The position numbers and the translations under genes are program-made. The notes below the pieces were generated by a model that searched no databases, was not told the origin of the DNA, and worked only from the letters and a program-made list of their open reading frames with translations. DNA of 64,000 nucleotides from the NCBI RefSeq assembly GCF_001891125.1, contig NZ_CP015247.1, positions 452,501 to 516,500 of the forward strand, in the 5' to 3' direction. Positions 44,906 through 53,118 of this stretch are shown here, in pieces; within the stretch, counting starts at the first letter, position 1, and each line of letters opens with the position of its first letter. This DNA is from Leuconostoc suionicum. GTDB taxonomy: Bacteria > Bacillota > Bacilli > Lactobacillales > Lactobacillaceae.

Positions 44906-45358
44906 ATGACAGATAACGAATTACAAAATCTTGTTGAGAAAATATCACTTGATAATTTTGATCGACCATTTCAACACCATGCAACATTCAATTATCATCT
45001 ACGAACAACAGGTGGCCGCTATCTTTTGAAAACACATGATTTAGAATTCAATCCTAAAATGGCTACATTAGAAGACTTTAACAAAATTATCAAGCATGAA
45101 TTGGTACACTATCATCTACATTTAAGTCATCAAGGGTATCAACATAAGGATAGCGATTTCAAACAATTATTAGTACGTGTGGGCGGCATGCGATATGCAC
45201 CTGATATTGGTGGCAGACAGTCATCTAATTATCAGTGGTTATATCGTTGTGAAAATGGGCATAATATTATTCGGAAACGCCGATTTCAAACTGAACGCTA
45301 TCGATGTGGTCGATGTCAAGCACGGATAAAATTTATTGGTAAGTTATCTAATAAATAA
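44906..45358 (+). CDS. SprT-like zinc metalloprotein
   Basis: A 150-residue SprT-family protein. The zinc-binding HELVHYH lies near residue 67, and the C terminus has a zinc-ribbon-like set (YRCENGH ... YRCGRCQARIKF). Eukaryotic relatives (Spartan) are DNA-protein crosslink proteases; the bacterial role is not proven. The ATG at 44906 matches family starts, though the frame is open to a TTG at 44888. No SD is visible, and TGTTAAAAT overlaps the ATG itself, so how it is started is unclear. Confidence 0.85.
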   Translation: MTDNELQNLVEKISLDNFDRPFQHHATFNYHLRTTGGRYLLKTHDLEFNPKMATLEDFNKIIKHELVHYHLHLSHQGYQHKDSDFKQLLVRVGGMRYAPDIGGRQSSNYQWLYRCENGHNIIRKRRFQTERYRCGRCQARIKFIGKLSNK

Positions 45359-45365
45359 ACTGCTT

Positions 45366-45374
45366 TGTTATAAT
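45366..45374 (+). promoter_or_regulatory. Extended -10 of the HAD phosphatase gene
   Basis: TGTTATAAT, the same sequence as at recG, 8 bases after the sprT stop and 28 bases before the next ATG, leaving room for the SD TTGGAG. Confidence 0.55.
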
Positions 45375-45402
45375 GAATGTACAAACATAATTGGAGATTA
45401 TA

Positions 45403-46236
45403 ATGATAAAATTGATTCTTTCAGATTTAGATGAAACATTACTCGATGATGACGGTACGATTAATTCTCAAAACATCACTGCTGTTCAAAAATTTGTGAA
45501 AAATGGCGGTTATTTTGTTCCTAATACTGGGCGTTCTTATAAGTCTGTTTTTGGTACATTAAAGGATCTAGGCTTAAACAAGCAAAGCAAACAGTACGTG
45601 GTTTCATACAACGGTGGTGCAATTGTGGAAATCCATGAAGATGGTGGCGAAAAAATTATTGTCCAACACGGCATGGATTTAGAATTAGCTAAGAAAATTT
45701 TCTCTCTTGGCCAGATTCAAGCGGACATTGATACACACATCTACACGATAGATACACTATTCATTTATAATATTTCGGAAAATGATGAACAATACATGAA
45801 AGAACGTAGTGTGCCATATCAAGAAATGGCCGACGATAATTTAGATTTTCTTTCGAATGAAAAAACGATAATGAAAGTTATTTTTGAACATCGTGATCCA
45901 AATGTATTGCAAAAAATTTCTGACACAGTTAATGCTCAACTTTCTGATAAGGTATTGACAACATTCAGCTCCAATCGCTATGTTGAGTTCAATCCTAAGG
46001 GGAGTGACAAAGGTTCGGCCGGATTAGAATTAGCTGACATGCTGGGAATACCACGAAACGAGGTTGCTGCGTTGGGTGATAATTTGAATGATGCAGCTCA
46101 AATCAAAGCGGCAGGCGTAGGTGTTGCCGTGGCAAATGCTAAACCAGAAATCAAAGAGATGGCTGACTTGGTATTGTCAAAAACAAATAATGAAGGTGCT
46201 GTTGCGGAATTCATTAATGAACATATAGGAAAATAA
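45403..46236 (+). CDS. Cof-type HAD-superfamily phosphatase
   Basis: A 277-residue HAD phosphatase of the Cof (IIB cap) type. The nucleophile motif LILSDLDETLLDDDG is at residues 4-18 and the C-terminal GDNLNDAAQIKAAGVGVAVANA supplies the last acidic pair. Cofs of this kind act on sugar phosphates, FMN or PLP; the substrate here is not known. I place the start at the ATG 45403, because SD GGAG falls just after the more upstream TTG at 45391. Confidence 0.9.
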   Translation: MIKLILSDLDETLLDDDGTINSQNITAVQKFVKNGGYFVPNTGRSYKSVFGTLKDLGLNKQSKQYVVSYNGGAIVEIHEDGGEKIIVQHGMDLELAKKIFSLGQIQADIDTHIYTIDTLFIYNISENDEQYMKERSVPYQEMADDNLDFLSNEKTIMKVIFEHRDPNVLQKISDTVNAQLSDKVLTTFSSNRYVEFNPKGSDKGSAGLELADMLGIPRNEVAALGDNLNDAAQIKAAGVGVAVANAKPEIKEMADLVLSKTNNEGAVAEFINEHIGK

Positions 46237-46237
46237 A

Positions 46238-46447
46238 TTGGGTAACTTAATTGCAAGAGTAGTAATATCAATAATCAGTTTCGTACTTTTTTTCTGGATA
46301 TTTATGTTAAGTAATCATCAGCATTGGCCTTTATGGATAACGATAGTACTCGTTGTTTTCTTATTCATTGCTTTTAATATGAGCTTTGTTTGGTTATATT
46401 GGCAGAAGAAAAAAGTAACATTAGATGATGAGGATGATGATGCTTGA
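46238..46447 (+). CDS. Small two-helix membrane protein with acidic tail
   Basis: I do not recognise this 69-residue protein. It has two transmembrane helices (about residues 5-23 and 31-52), then WQKKK and an acidic tail DDEDDDA. The TTG at 46238 is the only start that keeps both helices; AGGAAAA lies ahead. It starts one base after the HAD stop and overlaps the CPBP protease start by 8 bases, so it is probably made with that protease. Confidence 0.6.
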   Translation: MGNLIARVVISIISFVLFFWIFMLSNHQHWPLWITIVLVVFLFIAFNMSFVWLYWQKKKVTLDDEDDDA

Positions 46448-47177
46448 AACAACAAATGAAGTGAGACCGAAATCTCTAATACTTAGAATAATTAATGTTG
46501 CTTTTGTTCTAGTTTTAGTAGTGGTTGCGCCGGTACCATTACTTTTTGCTACAAAAACAGATAGTATATTTTTACAAATATTATGTGCCGCAACAATGTT
46601 CCTTTTTTATATAGGCATCGGATTCTATGCCTATAGATTACTAAGAAAAAATGTATCAGGTCCAGTTTTTACCAAACCAAATATTCGAAACTGGCGAGGT
46701 CTCTGGTGGCTAGTAGGTATGTGGTTTGTTATGATAGCCATCGAGATGATACTAGCTCAATTACGGCTTCAACTAACAGGGGTTACCACAACCGAAAATC
46801 AAGAGGCTATTAATGAGCTAACTTCAAATCTCAATGTGACAATGGTTGCCATGGTAATCTATGGTACATTTTTGGCACCTGTAGTTGAAGAATTAGTTTT
46901 TCGTGGGCTTATTTTAAATTATTTTTTCCGCAAAAGTTGGTGGTGGGCAAATATTATTTTGTCTGGGGTAGTTTTTGCGTTGCCACACATGGATACGATT
47001 CCCACGAATCTCGCCGATACCTTAAGTTATGTGATATACGCTAGCATGGGGATGGTGCTCGCCTATATTTACAAGAAAACTGGTGATCTGAAAAATAGTA
47101 TTGCCGTTCATATGTTGAATAATGGTATAACAATGATACCATTGCTAGTTGTAGCGATTATGAATGCTATACAATAA
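46440..47177 (+). CDS. CPBP-family intramembrane metalloprotease (CAAX/Abi)
   Basis: A 245-residue membrane protein with about seven to eight hydrophobic segments. The protease core EELVFRGLILNYFF (Glu-Glu-x3-Arg) and the following FALPHMDT His motif are present. In LAB such proteins often confer self-immunity to bacteriocins or process membrane peptides, but no bacteriocin gene is seen here. Five nearly consecutive ATGs occur in a GATGATG repeat; I chose 46440, five bases after AGGA. Starts at 46425-46437 are possible. The small two-helix membrane protein just upstream overlaps it. Confidence 0.8.
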   Translation: MLETTNEVRPKSLILRIINVAFVLVLVVVAPVPLLFATKTDSIFLQILCAATMFLFYIGIGFYAYRLLRKNVSGPVFTKPNIRNWRGLWWLVGMWFVMIAIEMILAQLRLQLTGVTTTENQEAINELTSNLNVTMVAMVIYGTFLAPVVEELVFRGLILNYFFRKSWWWANIILSGVVFALPHMDTIPTNLADTLSYVIYASMGMVLAYIYKKTGDLKNSIAVHMLNNGITMIPLLVVAIMNAIQ

Positions 47178-47207
47178 AAGACCAATGACTTGAGTCATTG
47201 GTCTTTT
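47176..47207. terminator. Bidirectional terminator between the CPBP gene and pepQ
   Basis: AAAAGACCAATGACT pairs perfectly with AGTCATTGGTCTTTT around a 2-nt loop (so in practice the last pair opens). It overlaps the CPBP stop codon and lies 8 bp beyond the pepQ stop. Confidence 0.88.
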
Positions 47208-47214
47208 ATTTATT

Positions 47215-48312
47215 TCAGAATTGTAGTAGTGCTTTGGATGTGTGAGTATAAGGAATGAAACCTTCTTTACTCATATAACCACTATCTTCAATACGGACAC
47301 CGGCAACACCGGGAACGTAGATACCAGGTTCAATAGAAAATACCATGCCTTCTTTAAGAATCAAGTCATTTCCCGCCATGATTGAAGGAAACTCATGTAC
47401 TGATGAGCCTAAGCCATGTCCGAGTCGATGATTAAAATATTGACCATAGCCAGCTTTTGTAATGATATTTCGTGCGATGGCATCCAGTTCGCTGGCTGTC
47501 ATACCAATTTTAGCTTGCGATTGGGCCGTGAGTTGTGCTTCGAGTGTAATAGCATGTATCTTCTTGGCTTCGTCGCTCACGTTTCCAAAAGCTACTGTCC
47601 TTGTGGCATCTGAAGCATATCCTTCAGTCATCGTCCCTAAATCAAACAACGCCATTTCACCAGTATTGAGTGTATTTGTTGATGTTGAACCATGTGGATC
47701 AGCGGCGTGGGCCCCGAATTGAACTAGCGTTTCAAAACTCATACTAGATACGCCTGCTTTTTTAAGTTCATATTCTAATTCAGCGGCAACAGCTAACTCT
47801 GATATACCACTCTTTAGTGCGTTAAAGCCAATTTCAAAGGCGTGATCAGCATCACGACCAGCGGCCTTCATATGTGCTATTTCGTCTGGTGTTTTGATTA
47901 GGCGAAGTTGATTAATTTGATCTGTAATGTCAATTGAAAACTGTCCATCAGGAAAGGCAGTTTGCAGTAAGTTAAGACGTGCAACTGTTAGATCATCGGC
48001 CTCAATGGCAAATTTTTTACCGTTGGTTAATGTTCTAATATGGTCAGCCAATTTTAACCAAGGATTTTCATGGTCTTCGTAGCCAAAAGCAGCATAGCGC
48101 CAGCCACTTTCTTTCATACTGTTTACTTCCAGTGCTGGTCCAAACAAAAAAGGTTCACTATTTTCCAGTAGAACGAGCGCTAAAACACGTTCTATTGGAT
48201 CAGATTCAAAACCACTTAAATAGGCAACACTGTGGAAATTTGTAATGATAGCGCCTGACAACTCTTGTTTGGTCAGCCAGCTAGTTAATGCGCTGATTTT
48301 TTCTGCATTCAT
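47215..48312 (-). CDS. pepQ: Xaa-Pro dipeptidase, M24 family
   Basis: A 365-residue cytosolic prolidase releasing proline from X-Pro dipeptides. The creatinase-like N-terminal domain (about residues 1-125) is followed by the pita-bread domain with five metal ligands: Asp in ALFDLGTMTEGYASDATRT (two), His in HRLGHGLGSSVHE, Glu in IEPGIY and Glu in RIEDSGY. SD AGGAG is present. It is divergent from ccpA, as in several lactobacilli, with the cre in the shared 201-bp region. A TGATACAAT extended -10 on this strand lies at 48346-48354. Confidence 0.94.
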   Translation of the reverse strand: MNAEKISALTSWLTKQELSGAIITNFHSVAYLSGFESDPIERVLALVLLENSEPFLFGPALEVNSMKESGWRYAAFGYEDHENPWLKLADHIRTLTNGKKFAIEADDLTVARLNLLQTAFPDGQFSIDITDQINQLRLIKTPDEIAHMKAAGRDADHAFEIGFNALKSGISELAVAAELEYELKKAGVSSMSFETLVQFGAHAADPHGSTSTNTLNTGEMALFDLGTMTEGYASDATRTVAFGNVSDEAKKIHAITLEAQLTAQSQAKIGMTASELDAIARNIITKAGYGQYFNHRLGHGLGSSVHEFPSIMAGNDLILKEGMVFSIEPGIYVPGVAGVRIEDSGYMSKEGFIPYTHTSKALLQF

Positions 48313-48356
48313 GACACTAACTCCTGTGAAATTTTATATAAACACATTGTATCACT

Positions 48357-48370
48357 TTCATCATGATGAA
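48357..48370 (+). repeat. 14-bp perfect palindrome in the pepQ-ccpA spacer
   Basis: TTCATCATGATGAA, directly upstream of the pepQ -10. No family of regulators is suggested by the sequence alone. Confidence 0.4.
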
Positions 48371-48421
48371 TCTTTTCTTGTAACAAAGTGAAACAATGGT
48401 GAAAACACTTATAATTAATGT

Positions 48422-48435
48422 TGTAAGCGTTTGCA
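48422..48435 (+). promoter_or_regulatory. cre site in the ccpA promoter
   Basis: TGTAAGCGTTTGCA fits the cre consensus. Its last six bases are the ccpA -35, so CcpA would repress its own gene; pepQ reads the other way about 70 bp distant. Confidence 0.82.
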
Positions 48436-48458
48436 ATTTTATTCTGATTTGATATAAT
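48430..48458 (+). promoter_or_regulatory. ccpA promoter
   Basis: TTTGCA (48430-48435), 17-bp spacer, perfect TATAAT (48453-48458). The -35 is inside the cre. Confidence 0.7.
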
Positions 48459-48513
48459 AGTGTAGATAACTTCTAAAAAAAATAATAATAAATGTATTAA
48501 AGAGGAATAAATT

Positions 48514-49521
48514 ATGCAAAAAAAGCAAACGGCTACAATTTATGATGTTGCTAGTCGAGTTGGTGTATCACTAGCAACAGTATCGCGAGTTGTAAATGGC
48601 AACAGTAATGTTCGTGAATCTACGAAACGTAAGGTATTGGATGCGATTGAAGAATTAGGTTACCATCCAAATGCTGTAGCACGTGGGCTGGCTTCAAAAA
48701 AGACGACTACCATTGGTGTGGTGATGCCAGACGTAACAGACATGTACTATTCAGAGCTGGCACGAGGCATTGATGATGTTGCTAATATGTATCATTATGA
48801 TGTTTTGCTAACAAATACAGATGAAGATCCTGTACGTGAAACAATGGCCATTAATAACCTTGCTAGCAAGCAAGTTGATGGCATTATTTTTATGGGTAAT
48901 GAATTGGATCGTGAAGTTTTAAAGACAATCTCCTCTGTTGATGCACCAGTTGTTTTAGCTGGTTCTATTGATGCTGAAAAGGTTTTGCCAAGTGTTAATA
49001 TTGACTATATTGCAGCTACTAAAGAAGCGGTCGAAATGGTAGTCAAAAATGGACATGAACGTGTGGCGTTAGTTACCGGACCAATGGAATATGCAATTAA
49101 CAAGCAACATCGCTTAGTTGGCTACCAAGCAGGTCTGGAAGCTGCCGGACAAGAGTTTGACGAGGATTTGTTATTTGCTTCTCATCAGGACTATTCTGCT
49201 GGCTATCAAATTGCTGATAAAATTTTTGCCACTAATGCAACAGCAGCTATTGTTCATGATGATGAAGTTGCATTAGGAATCATGAATTTTATGCGCGATC
49301 AAGGGAAGTCAGTTCCTGAAGACTTTGAAATCATCACATCAAATGATACAAAATTTGCAATTGTGACACGCCCAGCGCTAACGTCAATCGGTCAGCCTAA
49401 GTACGATATTGGTGCAGTCGCAATGCGTATGTTAACTAAATTGATGAATAATGAAGTGGTTGATAACATGCAAGTTACGTTACCACATACATTTGAAAAA
49501 CGAAGAACAACAATTAACTAA
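48514..49521 (+). CDS. ccpA: Catabolite control protein A
   Basis: A 335-residue LacI-family master regulator of carbon catabolite repression in Firmicutes, acting with HPr-Ser-P. The N-terminal HTH (TIYDVASRVGVSLATVSRVVN, residues about 7-27) and hinge helix (YHPNAVARGLASKKT) are standard; the periplasmic-binding-like effector domain follows. It is divergent from pepQ and has a cre over its -35. SD AGAGGAA lies just ahead. Targets in this window likely include the tre promoter (10831) and possibly the permease at 61189. Confidence 0.95.
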   Translation: MQKKQTATIYDVASRVGVSLATVSRVVNGNSNVRESTKRKVLDAIEELGYHPNAVARGLASKKTTTIGVVMPDVTDMYYSELARGIDDVANMYHYDVLLTNTDEDPVRETMAINNLASKQVDGIIFMGNELDREVLKTISSVDAPVVLAGSIDAEKVLPSVNIDYIAATKEAVEMVVKNGHERVALVTGPMEYAINKQHRLVGYQAGLEAAGQEFDEDLLFASHQDYSAGYQIADKIFATNATAAIVHDDEVALGIMNFMRDQGKSVPEDFEIITSNDTKFAIVTRPALTSIGQPKYDIGAVAMRMLTKLMNNEVVDNMQVTLPHTFEKRRTTIN

Positions 49522-49539
49522 GACATAATATTGAAACAT

Positions 49540-49568
49540 TTGACATGCTACGTTAATAAAAGTAAAAT
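49540..49568 (+). promoter_or_regulatory. Promoter of the acyltransferase gene
   Basis: Perfect TTGACA (49540-49545), 17-bp spacer, TAAAAT (49563-49568). No terminator is visible between the ccpA stop and this promoter, so some readthrough from ccpA is likely. Confidence 0.7.
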
Positions 49569-49629
49569 TAGAGAAATGATGTAGATTTCGTGTATTTGAG
49601 ATTATTGAGGGAACATAGCGGTCAAAATT

Positions 49630-51492
49630 ATGGAAAGTCCAAAAAGACGTTATATCAAGGGATTTGATGGCTTACGTGCTTTAGCTGTCATTGGTGTTAT
49701 TTTATTTCACTTAATGCCCACAAAATTTGTCGGTGGCTGGTTTGGTGTGCCGCTTTTTTTTGTGATTTCAGGATATTTAATTACTGATCAATTGATACAA
49801 GAGTTTGATCGTAATTACAAGATTGCAATTTTTAAGTTTTATAAACGTAGATTAAAGCGTTTGTATCCGGCTTTAGTAGCCATGTTGTTGATAGTGACTG
49901 CGGTGATTTTGCTTTTTGATCGTCAGTTAATCTACAATTTACGTCCTACTGTTGAAACTAATTTATTGTATGTCTTTAACTTTTGGGCAATTGGCCATGG
50001 ACCGTCCTATTTTCAACAATTTGGTGGTGCTTCGCCTTTCACACATTTATGGTCACTTTCGATAGAGGGACAATTTTATTTTATTTGGCCCTTAGTTGTT
50101 TGGGCTGTTTTACGATTGGGTTTGAAGCGAGTAAATATTGCTAGAGTACTAATTCTGCTTTCATTAATTAGCGCGATATTAATGGCTGTTTTGTATGATC
50201 CTGCTGCGATTAATCGAGTGTATTATGGAACGGATACGCGACTATTTGCTATTCTATTGGGCACAGCCCTAGCATTTGTTTGGCCCTCGATTAAGCTTTC
50301 TAATCATGTTAGTAGTAATTTGCAACACTATCTTAATATTGCGGGGCTCTGTTCCTTTTTACTTTGGGGATTGGGAACATTATGGTTGAATGGACAACAT
50401 CCTGCAACTTATTATGGATTAATGTATTTGTTAACTATAGCAAGTACTGTTTTGGTTGCTGTAACAGCTCATCCGGCTTCCTGGCATGCTAAAATATTAG
50501 ACAACAAACTTTTAAACTATTTAGGGGAACGCTCCTATAGTATCTACTTATATCAATTACCAGTTTTTGTGTTTTATGAAAAATTTGTCCCGCATTATCA
50601 ACCAAATGTTTTGAACATATTGATTGAAATTGCGCTTGTTTTGCTGCTAAGTGAATTGAGCTACCGTTATGTTGAAAATTTGTTCCGTCATGGAGCAAAA
50701 CTACGCCAATTTGGTCATTGGTTGGTGCAGTCACGTAATCGATTTTTCTTAATTTTAACGCCTGCACTGATTTTTTTGCTTTTCATCGGTCATGGATTAG
50801 CAAATCAAGATGCTGGGCATCCGCAACCACAGACTGAATTACAAAAGGAATTGTCCAAAAATAAATTGGCAGTGGAGAAGAGTAATCAAATCGCTAAAAA
50901 ATCGGCTAAACACTCCTCTAAGCAATCAAGCAGTAAAAACATGTCGGAAGCTGATAAAAAAGTAATTACAACATATGATTTAAATGCGGCACAGTACATG
51001 AGCTTCAAGAATATGTCATTTACAGCTATTGGTGATTCGGTTATGTTAGATTCGGCACCATATCTCCAAGAAGTTAATCCCAAGATAGTGGTCGATGCAA
51101 AGGTGGGGCGCCAAGCCTACGAAGCGCCGGATTTAGTGAAAAAAATGGCTCGCAACGATGAATTGGCACCGAACATCTTGGTAGGTTTAGGAACAAATGG
51201 TGAGATTAGAAGACAAGATTTGGATCGCATGATGAAAACCTTTGGTACAAAGCGGCAGGTTTATTGGATTAATAATTTAGTACAGAGCAAACCTTGGCAG
51301 AAAGATAACAATGACATGTTGGCGGAAGCTAATAACGATTATAAAAATTTACATATCATTGACTGGTATGGTTTGGCAAAAAAACATTCGGATTGGTTCG
51401 CTGATGATGGTGTCCACCAAGGGCCTCTTGGCGCACGAAATTATGTCAGGTTGATTGTTGAAAAAACAGGTGATGTGAACAAAATCAAGTAA
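49630..51492 (+). CDS. OatA-type acyltransferase (peptidoglycan or wall polymer O-acetylation)
   Basis: A 620-residue two-domain protein. Residues about 1-385 hold an acyltransferase-3 membrane domain with 10-11 helices (RYIKGFDGLRALAVIGVILFHL at the start, HLWSLSIEGQFYFIWPL in the middle). A Lys/Ser/Gln-rich linker leads to an extracellular SGNH domain with the nucleophile Ser in AIGDSVMLDS (about residue 469), Gly-Thr-Asn in GLGTNGEI and the Asp-His pair in DDGVHQG. This matches OatA, which acetylates muramic acid and gives lysozyme resistance; teichoic acid acetylation is an alternative. The SD GAGGGA is 17 bases from the ATG, unusually far. Confidence 0.88.
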   Translation: MESPKRRYIKGFDGLRALAVIGVILFHLMPTKFVGGWFGVPLFFVISGYLITDQLIQEFDRNYKIAIFKFYKRRLKRLYPALVAMLLIVTAVILLFDRQLIYNLRPTVETNLLYVFNFWAIGHGPSYFQQFGGASPFTHLWSLSIEGQFYFIWPLVVWAVLRLGLKRVNIARVLILLSLISAILMAVLYDPAAINRVYYGTDTRLFAILLGTALAFVWPSIKLSNHVSSNLQHYLNIAGLCSFLLWGLGTLWLNGQHPATYYGLMYLLTIASTVLVAVTAHPASWHAKILDNKLLNYLGERSYSIYLYQLPVFVFYEKFVPHYQPNVLNILIEIALVLLLSELSYRYVENLFRHGAKLRQFGHWLVQSRNRFFLILTPALIFLLFIGHGLANQDAGHPQPQTELQKELSKNKLAVEKSNQIAKKSAKHSSKQSSSKNMSEADKKVITTYDLNAAQYMSFKNMSFTAIGDSVMLDSAPYLQEVNPKIVVDAKVGRQAYEAPDLVKKMARNDELAPNILVGLGTNGEIRRQDLDRMMKTFGTKRQVYWINNLVQSKPWQKDNNDMLAEANNDYKNLHIIDWYGLAKKHSDWFADDGVHQGPLGARNYVRLIVEKTGDVNKIK

Positions 51493-51604
51493 GAATTAAC
51501 GCATGCAACGTTTTAACATAATATCATGATAAATTATTCGTCAAAAGTTGAATTTTATGCTTATTTATATTAGAATGAATATAAATAAGTGTTTGAGGGG
51601 GATT

Positions 51605-52951
51605 ATGTTTAAAAATATCAGAAAACTAACACCATTTTCACTTGCGTTATTATCGATTGCATTTATCATGTCGATTAGTCAATCTACTATGACAACGGCT
51701 TATCCGATTTTGATGAAAAGTTTTAATGTTAATGCAAGCACGGTTCAGTGGTTAACAACAGGTTTTATGGTTGCAATGACATTAGTCATGCCGCTAAGTC
51801 CTTGGCTTTTGGATAATGTGTCCTTACGTAAATTGCTCAATGGTATTGTAGCCCTCTTTTTATTAGGAACTTTTTTGGCTATGGTTACATCTAATTTTAC
51901 CGGTATTATTATTGGTCGGTTGCTAGAAGGTTTAGCAGTGGGTGCTTTATTTCCGACATTTCAAAGTGTAATCATGGAAAATACTGATAAAAATCAACGA
52001 GGTGTAGCTATGGGCGTAGTTGGTTTAGTTATGGGTTCAGCATTAGCTGTTGGTCCAATTATTTCCGGCTTGGTCCTGCAATGGATCTCTTGGCGTGCTT
52101 TATTTATGTTGTTTTTTGTCATATTGCTAATTTTGATTATTGTTTTGCAAAATAAAATAGAAAACACGCACACTATGAAACCATCTGAATTCGATTGGTT
52201 TTCGGCTATAACCTTGCTTGGATTTGGCGGTATTTTGTATGACATTTCAATCATTCCAACATCCGAAATTAACTTCTTGTGGTGGCTCATTTTAATAATT
52301 AGTGTTAGTTTATTAGTCATATTTATTGTTCGTCAAGTAAAGTTACCTCAACCGTTTTTAGATTTAGCGGTGCTCAAGTATAGAGGCTATGTTCCAGCTA
52401 TGCTTTTAACGGGATTATCGTATTCAGGACTAATTATTGCAACGGTTCTGATGCCGTTGTTTTATCAAAAAGTTTTTCATTTTAGCCCATTGTGGTCAGG
52501 ACTATTTATGGTACCGGCGGCAATCTTTCTAAGTCAATTGAATCCAAGATCAGGGGCGATGCTCAACAGAATTGGGTTAAAAAAATTAGTTTATATTGGT
52601 ATGTCAATGATGCTTGTAGGGTATGCAATTTTGGGTACTTTAGGGTCAGCTTCATGGATAGCGTGTTTGATAGCAGCTATGTTACTTGAAGGTGGCAATG
52701 CTTTCATTATGATGCCCGCAATTACTGCAGCAAATAACGCACTACCCAAAAATTTAGTTAGTCATGGTACTGCGATTATTACTACGATGCGTCAAGTCAT
52801 TGGAGCAGGTAGTGTTGTTGTTGCTTCTATTCTAATCACCGCAATTAATGTCAATTCATCATTTGTACATGCGTTGTTAATGACAAGTCGCTGGTTTATC
52901 TTTGTGCCACTCATTGGATTACTATTGACAATCAGAATCAAGTCAAATTGA
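51605..52951 (+). CDS. MFS transporter, DHA2-like drug exporter
   Basis: A 448-residue major facilitator protein with about 12-14 hydrophobic segments. Motif C-like GVVGLVMGSALAVGPIISGLVL near residues 136-157 indicates an antiporter of the drug:H+ group, and QSTMTTAYPILMKSFNV near residue 26 is the DHA2/EmrB-LmrB start. The ATG at 51605 has SD GAGGGG; the frame continues upstream to 51548 without a better start. Substrate unknown. A TATATT/TAGAAT region at 51570-51577 may contain its -10. Confidence 0.85.
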   Translation: MFKNIRKLTPFSLALLSIAFIMSISQSTMTTAYPILMKSFNVNASTVQWLTTGFMVAMTLVMPLSPWLLDNVSLRKLLNGIVALFLLGTFLAMVTSNFTGIIIGRLLEGLAVGALFPTFQSVIMENTDKNQRGVAMGVVGLVMGSALAVGPIISGLVLQWISWRALFMLFFVILLILIIVLQNKIENTHTMKPSEFDWFSAITLLGFGGILYDISIIPTSEINFLWWLILIISVSLLVIFIVRQVKLPQPFLDLAVLKYRGYVPAMLLTGLSYSGLIIATVLMPLFYQKVFHFSPLWSGLFMVPAAIFLSQLNPRSGAMLNRIGLKKLVYIGMSMMLVGYAILGTLGSASWIACLIAAMLLEGGNAFIMMPAITAANNALPKNLVSHGTAIITTMRQVIGAGSVVVASILITAINVNSSFVHALLMTSRWFIFVPLIGLLLTIRIKSN

Positions 52952-53017
52952 CCATTCGGTTGAGAAAGTGTGGTGTCGACTTGATTGCGTTCCACGGTAA
53001 AGCATGTTAGTATTGGA

Positions 53018-53023
53018 TATAAT
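53018..53023 (+). promoter_or_regulatory. -10 box of the antiporter gene
   Basis: A perfect TATAAT with no clear -35. Transcription would start near 53030, only about 14 bases ahead of the terminator-like hairpin. Confidence 0.5.
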
Positions 53024-53044
53024 AATTATTAACGGTTGGGCGAA

Positions 53045-53098
53045 AGCTTCAAGAAGTTAACTAGTCGGGGAGCTAGTTAATTTTTTGAAGCTTTTTTT
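53045..53098 (+). terminator. Terminator-like hairpin directly before the antiporter SD
   Basis: AAGCTTCAA/TTGAAGCTT outer and TTAACTAG/CTAGTTAA inner stems, joined by a 4x4 internal loop, end in seven T residues. The antiporter SD (TAGGAGA) starts 4 bases later. It could be the MFS terminator, 93 bp after that stop, or an attenuator in a very short antiporter leader, since a TATAAT lies upstream of it. Confidence 0.75.
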
Positions 53099-53118
53099 GT
53101 TTAGGAGAAATAAACGAT

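Noticed and set aside
44899-44907. TGTTAAAAT as a promoter for sprT
   Set aside because: It overlaps the sprT ATG itself, so a transcript from it could not include that start codon.
46416-46443. GAT/ATG triplet repeat as a possible slippage or phase-variable tract
   Set aside because: The repeat is imperfect and short, and is explained by an acidic DDEDDDA tail overlapping a run of Met codons.
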